Source of the DNA: Synechococcales cyanobacterium C42_A2020_086 | GTDB taxonomy: Bacteria > Cyanobacteriota > Cyanobacteriia > Elainellales > Elainellaceae | Direction: 5' to 3' | DNA: 64,000 nt | NCBI GenBank assembly: GCA_015272325.1 | Contig: JACYLU010000003.1 | Coordinates: 1-64,000, forward strand | Shown: one piece after another, positions 56,682 to 64,000 of the stretch | How positions within the stretch are numbered: position 1 is the stretch's first letter | Layout: every line of letters starts with the position of its first letter | Notes under the pieces: model-generated | Told to the model about the DNA's origin: nothing | The model's input: only the letters and a program-made list of their open reading frames with translations | Databases searched by the model: none | Made by a program: the position numbers and the translations under genes

Positions 56682-57910
56682 ACCTGAGCAATTACCAAAC
56701 CGATCATCTATTCCTGCTTATGGGTGAGAATCCCCTCCCCAATGCTGTGGCAGCCCTCACCCTTCTGAAACCAGGCGGCGCTCCGATTTTGATTCACACC
56801 GAACGCACCGTTGCCCAGGCCCAGTATCTAACGCAGGTACTCAAAGATTTTCCCAGCCTTCAACCTGCTCGCTGCGTTGATTTGGGCAAGGGACAGGCGG
56901 ATGCTTCAGCCATTCAGCAAACCATTGGAAAGATAGCTCAATCTCTCACTGGACGCATTGGCATGAACTACACAGGTGGCACCAAAGTGATGTCAGTCCA
57001 TGCCTACCGAGCCGTTGAAGCCGTTCAACTCCAAGCAGTTTTTAGCTATCTGGATTCCAACACCCTGGAGATGACGCTTGAGCAAGCTGGGCAAGCTAGC
57101 CTGCGCGTGAAGGTATCTCCCAATCTTTCCTTAAATCAACTCTTCCGACTGCATGGTCTGTCCTGGCAAGATGACCGCCCACCGCTCAATGCTCCAATCT
57201 TGCCCGAAGCAGCAGGGGCGATCGCCCACTTCCATCAATCTCCAGACTTGGCGCAAGCTTGGCGGAACTGGTGCAATCGTCAGTTGCGTAGCGTGGCCAA
57301 AAATGAATACTCTCGCTGGCGCTCAGAAGCAGAACTGGTAAGACTTAACTCCATCGCCCTGACTGGCTTACCCAAAGTTATGATCACGAAAGTTATGAAA
57401 CCCTATTTGGGAGCCAGGGACGGTTCTCTATCGCTGCCAACAGCACAGCAGCAGGGATTTCGAGATCTGACTCAAGTGTGCGAATGGCTAGATGGCACTT
57501 GGCTAGAGCACCACGTCCTGTTTCAAATTCAACAAGTTGCATCTGATATCGGCATTCACGATAGCCGTGTTTCTTTCAACATCAGTGACCCCAAAAAGTC
57601 CCATCAATCCTGGGCCAAGTTTGAGTTTGATGTGGCGTTTATGCATCATTACCAACTCTTCGCCCTCTCCTGTACCACCACTGATAAGCGATCGCTCTGC
57701 AAACAAAAGCTGATAGAGGCTAGCGTGCGGGCACGGCAACTGGGTGGGGCAGAAGCACGGGTAGGGCTGGTCTGTTGTCACCACAATCCGGATTCGTTGC
57801 GATCGGAACTGGAGGTGGCAACGCGAAATCAGAAAATAGCGGTCTTTGGGCGATTGGATTTGTTGAGGTTGGGTAGTTGTATTGCAGAGTGGGTGAAACA
57901 GAATGGATAG
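56678..57910 (+). CDS. CARF-domain effector with PD-(D/E)xK-like nuclease fold (Card1/Can2 relative)
   Basis: A 410-residue protein. Residues 1-135 form the CARF sensor: FLLMGENPLPNAVAAL, then GMNYTGGTKVMSVHAYRAV, the ligand-loop motif of the DUF1887 (Card1/Can2) group, which binds cyclic oligoadenylate. The C-terminal region (about 275-395) follows the nuclease layout: DGTWLEHHVLFQ (first Glu) and KFEFDVAF (Asp), but the expected E-x-K is SCT in LFALSCTTTDKRSLCKQK. Relatives cut DNA or RNA when activated. Whether this version cuts is open. ATG 56678 overlaps the csx3 stop; a longer in-frame version from 56516 would lie within csx3. The last eight bases overlap cas10. Confidence 0.85.
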   Translation: MNLSNYQTDHLFLLMGENPLPNAVAALTLLKPGGAPILIHTERTVAQAQYLTQVLKDFPSLQPARCVDLGKGQADASAIQQTIGKIAQSLTGRIGMNYTGGTKVMSVHAYRAVEAVQLQAVFSYLDSNTLEMTLEQAGQASLRVKVSPNLSLNQLFRLHGLSWQDDRPPLNAPILPEAAGAIAHFHQSPDLAQAWRNWCNRQLRSVAKNEYSRWRSEAELVRLNSIALTGLPKVMITKVMKPYLGARDGSLSLPTAQQQGFRDLTQVCEWLDGTWLEHHVLFQIQQVASDIGIHDSRVSFNISDPKKSHQSWAKFEFDVAFMHHYQLFALSCTTTDKRSLCKQKLIEASVRARQLGGAEARVGLVCCHHNPDSLRSELEVATRNQKIAVFGRLDLLRLGSCIAEWVKQNG

Positions 57911-59594
57911 CGTTTATCTGGTCTTAATTGAAACTTCAGGTAATCAAAGGTATATCTTTGAAACCAACCGCTTGCGGGAAAATATCGGTGCATCGGAGTT
58001 GACTTACCAGGCTTGCACTTATTGGGTCGGGAAGGCTGTCGATCGTCAGAATCCACAAAAGCGATTCGAGAACTGTCACACTCCTGAGGCGTTTCGGAAT
58101 GCGCTGAGGGATCAGCCCTGTTTAGAAGAGGCAAACCAAGAAGCAGAAATCATTGTGGCGGCTTCGGGGAAGGCATTAATTTTAACGAAAGCTAAGGACA
58201 CGGCGGAAGCCATTATTTCTGAAGTAACCCGCAAAGCATTGCAGGAAGCTCCGGGGCTGGATATTGCAGGCGTGTATGAAGCAATTTCGGTAGTGAAAGA
58301 CTTTGCCAGTGAGGAAACATTGGCAAATGCAATCAAACAGGTTCACAAGACGTTTGAGAAGGCGCGATCGCGTCGTCCATCACCAGAAAACCGATTTTTG
58401 CGCTTGCCGATCGTTGCTGCTTGTGCCGTCAGTGGGTTGCCTGCCGCTGAAATCGATACCCTTGGCAGAAAACCTAAGCCTATTTCTAAGGTCAGTGCAA
58501 CCAAGCGCGACAAAGCTGAAGATGCTAAAACGCGCCTGACCAATTTAGATCAAAAGCTACAGGCGCAGATTGATCAGTTGCTTGAGCCTGAAACAGAGGA
58601 TCAGGAAGAGAAGCGATCGTGGCTGGCGGTGGTCCATGCGGATGGCAATGGGTTAGGTCAAATCTTTCTCAACTTTGAAGACTATCTTGGCGAAAACAAA
58701 AGTAACCGTAACTACATCACCCAATACCGTGAATTTTCTCTGGCACTGGATGAGTGTACCGAAGCAGCATTTAAGGCTGCCCTTAGTGTATTTCCAGAGG
58801 AGCCAGATTCCAAGACTGGCAAAGTAATTCCTGTTGTTCCACTGATTCTAGGTGGTGATGATCTTACTGCTGTCTGTGATGGTCACTATGCCCTTGAGTT
58901 CACGCGAGTTTTTTTGCAGGAATTTGAGCGGCAAACAAAAAACAAACCAGTAATTGCTGCGATCGCTCAAAAAGCCTTTGGTGTAGATCGCCTCTCTGCC
59001 TGTGCGGGGGTTGCGATTGTGAAGCGTCACTTTCCCTTTTCGGTTGCCTACGATCTGGCGGAAGACTTGATCAAATCGGCTAAAGAGGTGAAACGGAAAG
59101 TCACGAAACAGGGTAATCCGAAAACGCCCTTTCCCTGTTCAGCGATCGATTTTCATATCCTTTACGATACCAGCGGTATTGATCTGGGGGATATTCGCAG
59201 CAAACTTCAACCAGATCCGCAGACACAACTCTATAACCGTCCCTATGTGGTGAGCGATGATCTCAGCCAGGCAGAGGGTCAGGGCTGGGTGGAGTTACAT
59301 CAATGGCAACGATTGAGCGATCGTGTTCAAGCCCTGAGTGATGGTAAGCTTCCCAGCAGCCAGAGCCATGCCCTGCGAACAGCATTGTTTCTGGGCAAAG
59401 AGGCTGCCGATGCTCAGTATCGCCTGATTCAACAGCGTTATGATTTAACCCCCTTTACTGAATCGGTACAATCTGTTTTCCACCAAAGCCAGGATATCTA
59501 CAGCACCTCATTCCTGGATGCGCTGGATGCCAAAGACTTTTTGAAAAATGCCCAACTCGATCCATCTCAAAAGCAAGCAGGGGAGGCCGCATGA
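57903..59594 (+). CDS. cas10: Cas10, small form without HD domain
   Basis: A 563-residue large subunit of a type III effector. The N-terminus YLVLIETSGNQRYIFETNRLRENIGASEL is the opening of a cyclase-like palm; no HD nuclease domain precedes it. A CAVSGLPA segment (174-181) stands where many Cas10 proteins have a zinc ribbon, with Ser replacing a Cys. The second palm has VHADGNGLGQIF (244-255) and the intact cyclase motif ILGGDDLTAV (GGDD at 317-320), so synthesis of cyclic oligoadenylate from ATP should be possible. A helical C-terminal region follows. Overlaps the CARF gene by eight bases and the next gene by four (ATGA). Confidence 0.92.
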   Translation: MDSVYLVLIETSGNQRYIFETNRLRENIGASELTYQACTYWVGKAVDRQNPQKRFENCHTPEAFRNALRDQPCLEEANQEAEIIVAASGKALILTKAKDTAEAIISEVTRKALQEAPGLDIAGVYEAISVVKDFASEETLANAIKQVHKTFEKARSRRPSPENRFLRLPIVAACAVSGLPAAEIDTLGRKPKPISKVSATKRDKAEDAKTRLTNLDQKLQAQIDQLLEPETEDQEEKRSWLAVVHADGNGLGQIFLNFEDYLGENKSNRNYITQYREFSLALDECTEAAFKAALSVFPEEPDSKTGKVIPVVPLILGGDDLTAVCDGHYALEFTRVFLQEFERQTKNKPVIAAIAQKAFGVDRLSACAGVAIVKRHFPFSVAYDLAEDLIKSAKEVKRKVTKQGNPKTPFPCSAIDFHILYDTSGIDLGDIRSKLQPDPQTQLYNRPYVVSDDLSQAEGQGWVELHQWQRLSDRVQALSDGKLPSSQSHALRTALFLGKEAADAQYRLIQQRYDLTPFTESVQSVFHQSQDIYSTSFLDALDAKDFLKNAQLDPSQKQAGEAA

Positions 59595-61999
59595 CATTAG
59601 TCGTTCCTGAGGAGTTTACTATCCGAATTGAAATGACCAGCGATTGGCATGTCGGTTCTGGTGCCGGTCGGGGTGAAATTGATAGCGAAGTTCAGCGCGA
59701 TGGAGATGGTTTGCCCTATATTCCTGCTAAAACTTTGACGGGTATTTTGCGTGATGGTTGTGAACAGGTGGCTCTGGCTTTGGATGGTGGTAACGAACGA
59801 GGTCAGTGGCATCGGTGGGTTGATTTTTTGTTTGGTGATCAGCCTGCCATTGCTCAAGGGGCTGTTGAACCAGAACCACGACCGGCGATCGTTTCGATTC
59901 GATCGGCTCATCTGGATCCAAAATTACGGGATGCCCTGAAAGCCAGACCAAAATTAAAAGGGGCGATTGCCTTTATCAAACCTGGAGTTGCTATTGATGA
60001 GGAAACAGGCTCAGCCAAGCCAGACTTTCTCCGATTTGACGAGGTTGTGCGAATGGGGGCAGTCCTCACAGCACAAAACTGTATCCTTAATTTTTCTGAT
60101 ACTCCGAACATTAGGGATGATCAGAAAAAGGCTGCCTATGCCTTGCTGGTTGCAGGGGCAAAAATGGCTGAGCGTTTAGGGGGCAAACGCCGTCGAGGTA
60201 ACGGCACCTGCATCATCACCATTAATGCTGATGATCCTAAAACTGATGAATGGATTCAGTGGCTTAAGGACAATGGTGACAGTGTTGAAAATCCGCCTGA
60301 ATGGAAGCAGGAAGAACTAACGTCTAAATCAGACTCAAACCCTGCTACTGATACAGTCTGGTATACGATTCCGCTCACAATCACCACTGAAACTCCGGTT
60401 GTTATCCCCAAACGCACGGTGGGTAATGTGGTCGAATCTCTGGACTCCATTCCAGGGCGTTATTTTCTGCGCCACCTGCACAGAAACCTTGGCAAGCATC
60501 TCAATGTCAGTGCCGCGATCGCCTGTGGAGATTTAGTCATTACCAATGCCACGATCGCAATCGACAGTGAAGCAGGTCGTCCCACGCCGTTCTGTTTATT
60601 TGGTGAAAAGCTGGATGGCGGTTTGAGTAAGGGCAAGAAGGTTTATAACCGTTTTCAGGAACCAGAACCAGACGGAATTCAACTCAAGGGTGAGCGCAGT
60701 GGCTATGTTGGAAAATTTGATAATGCTCACTTGCCAATCTACACAACAGTCTCCCTAGAGCTTTTCACCCACAACACGATTCAAGACGAGGTGCAACGCC
60801 CGACAACCGATGTGGGTGGAGTCTACAGTTACCAAGCTATTCCAGCCGGAACTAATTTAATCGCCGAGTTGCGGCTACCTGAGAGCCTCAAAACACAACT
60901 GGATCAGCAGTCGAGCAATTGGTGGAATGATTTAGCTGGAACTCTTCGGATTGGTCAATCTAAAAAAGATCAGTATGGTTCAGTCAAGATCGCTACCCAT
61001 AAGCCAGACAAGTTCTCTCTTAAACAAATCGATGAATGCCAGCTTCTATATGTTTGGTTCCTATCGGATGTATTACTGCGAGACAAACGGCTGAATCCAA
61101 CGACCAATCCAGATGACTTTGCACGAGAACTGGAGAGGCAATTGGGTTTAGATGAAGGAGCGTTAGTAGAACGGACAAGTGATGATTTGCTGTCTTGCAT
61201 GATGCGATCGCGCCGCACGGAATCCTGGCAGGTGCGTTGGGGCTTACCGCGTCCGTCGATGCTGGGATGGCAAGCTGGGAGTTGTGTGGTTTATGAGGTG
61301 AAAGGGGAAATCAATCCTGAGAGACTATCAGCATTGGAGGCAAAGGGCATCGGCGATCGCCGTGCGGAAGGTTACGGACAAATTTGCTTCAACGATCCGC
61401 TGTTGATGTCAACGCTATCTCATCTTAAACGAGAAGCCACAGGCTCACAGCCCAATGTTCCTCAACTACAACCGATTGCTCAAAGTGACCCATCCTTTGA
61501 GTATGCTCGTGTGATTGAGAAGGCCGCATGGCGAGCGGCGATCGAGAATAAAGCCTTGGCGATCGCGGCAAATGAACAACAACGTGAAGCAGTACTAGGC
61601 ATCAAGATATCGCGAGAGCAAGGTCAGGAATCCAAAAGTCAACCACCCATGAGTCAGTTGGGGGGACTGCGATCGGCAATGCAACGGTTAACCCAACGGG
61701 AGAACCCCAATTCTGTGACACGATGGGTTGATGCAATCAATCAAGTCCAGAACCGTAAGGAGAAGTGGCCAGCAGAGAGTTTACAAACAATCAAAACTCT
61801 GGCTAGTGACTTCAACGTAGTCTGGCAAGTCATGGGTGATTTTGACGACTTAACGATTACTCAAAATGCGGAGACTAGGCTACAAGCTGATCTCTGGGCT
61901 GAGGCAGTGCGAACATTAGTAGATGCCATTATTCGTGCCCATAAACGGGATTTAGAAAAGGCACAGGACAACCAATCTGAGAATGGGGAGGCGGCATAA
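59591..61999 (+). CDS. csx10: Csx10: fused Cas7-Cas5-Cas11 subunit of a type III-D complex
   Basis: An 802-residue RAMP fusion. Residues about 10-215 are a Cas7 unit: SDWHVGSGAGRGEIDSEVQRDGDGLPYIP, then KTLTGILRDGCE and the Gly-rich loop RLGGKRRRGNGTC. An Asp in the 31-39 loop is a candidate RNA-cleaving residue. Residues about 255-605 are Cas5-like, with IPGRYFLRHLHRNLG and the loop KGIGDRRAEGYGQICF. The last 160 residues (MSQLGGLRSAMQRL onward) are helical and fit a Cas11 small subunit. In Synechocystis 6803 III-Dv the same three units are fused in one polypeptide. Starts at ATG 59591, overlapping the cas10 stop. Confidence 0.88.
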   Translation: MTLVVPEEFTIRIEMTSDWHVGSGAGRGEIDSEVQRDGDGLPYIPAKTLTGILRDGCEQVALALDGGNERGQWHRWVDFLFGDQPAIAQGAVEPEPRPAIVSIRSAHLDPKLRDALKARPKLKGAIAFIKPGVAIDEETGSAKPDFLRFDEVVRMGAVLTAQNCILNFSDTPNIRDDQKKAAYALLVAGAKMAERLGGKRRRGNGTCIITINADDPKTDEWIQWLKDNGDSVENPPEWKQEELTSKSDSNPATDTVWYTIPLTITTETPVVIPKRTVGNVVESLDSIPGRYFLRHLHRNLGKHLNVSAAIACGDLVITNATIAIDSEAGRPTPFCLFGEKLDGGLSKGKKVYNRFQEPEPDGIQLKGERSGYVGKFDNAHLPIYTTVSLELFTHNTIQDEVQRPTTDVGGVYSYQAIPAGTNLIAELRLPESLKTQLDQQSSNWWNDLAGTLRIGQSKKDQYGSVKIATHKPDKFSLKQIDECQLLYVWFLSDVLLRDKRLNPTTNPDDFARELERQLGLDEGALVERTSDDLLSCMMRSRRTESWQVRWGLPRPSMLGWQAGSCVVYEVKGEINPERLSALEAKGIGDRRAEGYGQICFNDPLLMSTLSHLKREATGSQPNVPQLQPIAQSDPSFEYARVIEKAAWRAAIENKALAIAANEQQREAVLGIKISREQGQESKSQPPMSQLGGLRSAMQRLTQRENPNSVTRWVDAINQVQNRKEKWPAESLQTIKTLASDFNVVWQVMGDFDDLTITQNAETRLQADLWAEAVRTLVDAIIRAHKRDLEKAQDNQSENGEAA

Positions 62000-62002
62000 A
62001 TT

Positions 62003-63514
62003 ATGGCACGTAAAATTCAATCACGCTGGAAAATTAGCGGTACATTGACGGCTGAAACCCCCATTCATATTGGCGGGATGGGAGGGGATGCCGATACGGA
62101 TCTGGCCTTAGCCATTAATGGTCGGGGCAACTACTACATTCCTGGAACTAGCCTTGCAGGAACTTTGCGTGGTTGGATGGGGCGATCGCTGGCAGAGCCA
62201 GATGTTAATAAGCTATGGGGATTTCAAGACAAAAATAACGGCCATGCCAGTTTCATTACCATTGAGGATGCTCCGGTCACGCTGCCACACGGCATGACAA
62301 TCGAAATCCGGGAAGGGGTAGGCATCGATCGTCATACTGGAGCCGCTGCCGACAAAATTAAATACAGTCGCGCTATCCTTCCTAAAGGGGTCACCTTTCC
62401 GCTGAACATTACCCTCGATCGTCAAACAGACCAAAGTCCTGAAGAACTCTGGCGACTTCTGCTGGCATTAGAGCAAGGAGATATCCGCATTGGAGCCGCT
62501 AAGACGCGAGGGCTGGGACAGGTTAAGCTGGAAATTTCAAGCATTTATGAACAGAAATTTAACGCTGAGAATGTCTTTGACGTTTTACTGAATGGGGGAA
62601 ACCGTCACCAGTGGAAGGCTCTCAAGCCTCAACAGTATATTCCACCTCAAAAACTAGCTCTAAACATTACCTGGAAACCCAAAGATCCCGTGATGGTCAA
62701 AGCCGAAGGGGATGGGATTGCTGTGGATATTTTGCCTCTGGTCAGTCAGGTAACAGGGAAAATACATTTTGTGATTCCCGGTAGCTCAATCAAAGGGGTA
62801 CTGCGTGCCCATGCCGAGCGAATTGTGCGCACAGTCTGCAATATTTCACCTACGCCAGATAAGTTTCTTGAGCAGGTTAAACTAGCTTTAGTCAATGAGT
62901 TATTTGGTTCGGCTGAGAAAAGCAACACCCGGCAATCAGAAGGGAAAATCGGTGCGCTGTCTGTGGATGATTGCTATGCCACGCTGGAAATGGCTCCTGA
63001 CCACTGGGCTAAAGTCGAAAATGCGCCTAAAGATCAGAATGAAACCTTTGCCCACTTCAAGCAAACCCTGGCTACAACTTTGAAAGGCACCAGGCAGCCC
63101 TTTCAAACCTTGCAACCTGCAATGCATGTGGCCGTCGATCGCTGGACAGGTGGAGCCGCTGATGGAATGCTCTACAGTGTTTTGGAACCGATCGGAGTGG
63201 AGTGGCATCCGATCAATATTCATGTGGATTTGGAACGCCTTAAGAAATATGGAGAAGATAAAGTTCAACCTGCGATCGCCCTTCTTCTGCTGGTGCTTAG
63301 AGACTTTGCCGATCGCAAAATTCCCATCGGCTACGGCACCAATCGGGGCATGGGTACAGTTGAAGTAACCGCAATGCAGATGAACTGTAGCTTGCTAAAT
63401 GGACTGGAGGGTATCGAGGATATAGAAACAATTGCAACAGACCTATCCAATCTTGGCGAAGCATTGCTGAATACATTAACTCAAGCCTGGATTAACTGGA
63501 TTGAATGTCATTAA
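62003..63514 (+). CDS. Cas7-2x: two fused Cas7 (Csm3-like) backbone units
   Basis: A 503-residue protein made of two RAMP domains. The first (1 to about 185): ISGTLTAETPIHIGGMGGDADTD with Asp29/31/33 in the loop that cuts RNA in Csm3/Cmr4 proteins, YYIPGTSLAGTLRGWMGR, and the Gly-rich IGAAKTRGLGQV. The second (about 215-495): ALNITWKPKDPVMVKAEGDGIAVD with Asp237 and Asp242 as candidates, FVIPGSSIKGVLRAHAERI, and IPIGYGTNRGMGTVEV. Both halves keep the PGxSxxGxLR helix. In III-Dv complexes such a double subunit forms two backbone positions and provides two cleavage sites. It starts three bases after the preceding stop. Confidence 0.9.
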   Translation: MARKIQSRWKISGTLTAETPIHIGGMGGDADTDLALAINGRGNYYIPGTSLAGTLRGWMGRSLAEPDVNKLWGFQDKNNGHASFITIEDAPVTLPHGMTIEIREGVGIDRHTGAAADKIKYSRAILPKGVTFPLNITLDRQTDQSPEELWRLLLALEQGDIRIGAAKTRGLGQVKLEISSIYEQKFNAENVFDVLLNGGNRHQWKALKPQQYIPPQKLALNITWKPKDPVMVKAEGDGIAVDILPLVSQVTGKIHFVIPGSSIKGVLRAHAERIVRTVCNISPTPDKFLEQVKLALVNELFGSAEKSNTRQSEGKIGALSVDDCYATLEMAPDHWAKVENAPKDQNETFAHFKQTLATTLKGTRQPFQTLQPAMHVAVDRWTGGAADGMLYSVLEPIGVEWHPINIHVDLERLKKYGEDKVQPAIALLLLVLRDFADRKIPIGYGTNRGMGTVEVTAMQMNCSLLNGLEGIEDIETIATDLSNLGEALLNTLTQAWINWIECH

Positions 63515-63534
63515 GAGCAGGAGGCCGAGTAAAG

Positions 63535-64000
63535 ATGGTACAGACAGAGGTAAAAACAACCATGCAAACCCTTTGGTATTATCGGGCTGAGGCCCTCACT
63601 CTAAAAACTGCGATCGCAGCGTGTCAACGCCAGCTAGAGGGAGCGATCGCCCTTCTTTACTCGCCTAGTGCCTGCCAGTTTCTACGTTTGCTCAATGGTG
63701 CATTCCAGGATTCCTATGGTAGAACTGTCAACCATTTAACCGATGTATTTGAAGCTCGAATATTTACTGAACAGTGGGAATTACGCTGGTTGAATCGCGA
63801 TAACGGCACAGGAGATACCGTCCTTCTGACAGAAACTTCACAATCTATCAATGGCTTTCAAGAAGCTAAACAGCCAATCAAAGATACACTAAATCAGAAA
63901 TACTTGCTCTGGGGCGAACCGGTACTCAACCCCCAAGGCATTCAGGATGGTTGGCAAAGGTTAGCAGAGGCCCGAATTGGCAAACTTGATGTTCCGATTT
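63535..64000 (+). CDS. csx19: Csx19, partial (runs off the right edge)
   Basis: 155 codons are visible from ATG 63535, with GGAGG ten bases upstream; no stop before the window ends. The peptide begins TLWYYRAEALTLKTAIAAC, includes LLYSPSACQFLRLLNG and FEARIFTEQWELRWLN, and reaches KYLLWGEPVLNP followed by WQRLAEARIGKLDVPI, the most recognisable Csx19 block. Csx19 is a type III-D specific protein that sits in the III-Dv complex; it has no known catalytic residues. The expected next genes (a Cas7 with an insertion, possibly cas6 and the array) lie beyond the window. Two HIP1 octamers fall within its first 120 bases. Confidence 0.85.
   Translation, partial: MVQTEVKTTMQTLWYYRAEALTLKTAIAACQRQLEGAIALLYSPSACQFLRLLNGAFQDSYGRTVNHLTDVFEARIFTEQWELRWLNRDNGTGDTVLLTETSQSINGFQEAKQPIKDTLNQKYLLWGEPVLNPQGIQDGWQRLAEARIGKLDVPI

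Noticed and set aside
54064-64000. CRISPR repeat-spacer array within the window
   Set aside because: No regularly spaced direct repeats of 25-40 bp are present; the array must be elsewhere.

Overview
The window is chromosomal DNA of a cyanobacterium. Indicators are a DUF3386 protein, a DUF1517 (FLAP1-type) protein, CmpA/NrtA-type and periplasmic beta-carbonic anhydrase lipoproteins, a cyanobacterial-style DnaK with a long tail, many RTX-type surface proteins, and HIP1 octamers (GCGATCGC). Most of it is fairly GC-rich and HIP1-poor, like Leptolyngbya-type filamentous lineages; the species cannot be fixed from sequence reading alone.

Layout. 1-0.5 kb: the last codons of an integron-type tyrosine recombinase and a dead response-regulator fragment. 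0.6-4.6 kb: Nudix hydrolase, inward-rectifier K+ channel, a secreted protein and a small RTX protein preceded by an 11-bp-phased operator-like array. 4.6-11.8 kb: purine genes purL and purF, a DUF3386 protein, an EcsC-like protein and gcvT. 11.9-20.3 kb: a minus-strand glycan locus, with an ABC exporter (permease plus ATPase with a C-terminal cargo domain) followed by five tandem paralogous GT2 glycosyltransferases and a sixth beyond a gap. 21.6-24.7 kb: an insertion-sequence graveyard in which an IS1-type element sits inside an IS4-type transposase gene, next to an internally deleted IS256-type element and a decayed IS481-type element. Two of the dead transposases carry short palindromic insertions. 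24.8-34.2 kb: rtcB and archease, an RTX protein, a membrane GT2, DoxX, uvsE, Dps and tRNA-Pro(CGG). 34.6-50.5 kb: metH, dnaK-dnaJ, a three-gene unit with lgt between two alkaline-phosphatase-superfamily enzymes, DUF1517, Nif3-like, purB, and a secreted protein with a recent internal duplication. 51.4-53.9 kb: a CmpA/NrtA-type solute-binding lipoprotein followed by a Tat/lipoprotein beta-carbonic anhydrase, a plausible inorganic-carbon pair.

54.2 kb to the end: a CRISPR-Cas type III-D module resembling the III-Dv complex known from Synechocystis 6803. A WYL regulator is divergent from a tightly overlapping operon of Csx3/Crn3-AAA fusion, CARF-nuclease, Cas10 (GGDD, no HD), Cas7-Cas5-Cas11 fusion (Csx10), Cas7-2x fusion, and Csx19, which runs off the right edge. 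Target RNA bound by the Cas7/5/11/10 complex should trigger cyclic oligoadenylate synthesis by Cas10. The CARF protein would sense it and the Csx3 domain would probably remove it. No repeat array, cas6 or cas1/cas2 is present in the window.

The HIP1 octamer occurs about 16 times in this last 9.8 kb but only about 5 times in the preceding 54 kb (hand counts). This marks the CRISPR block as having a different ancestry from the rest of the window.
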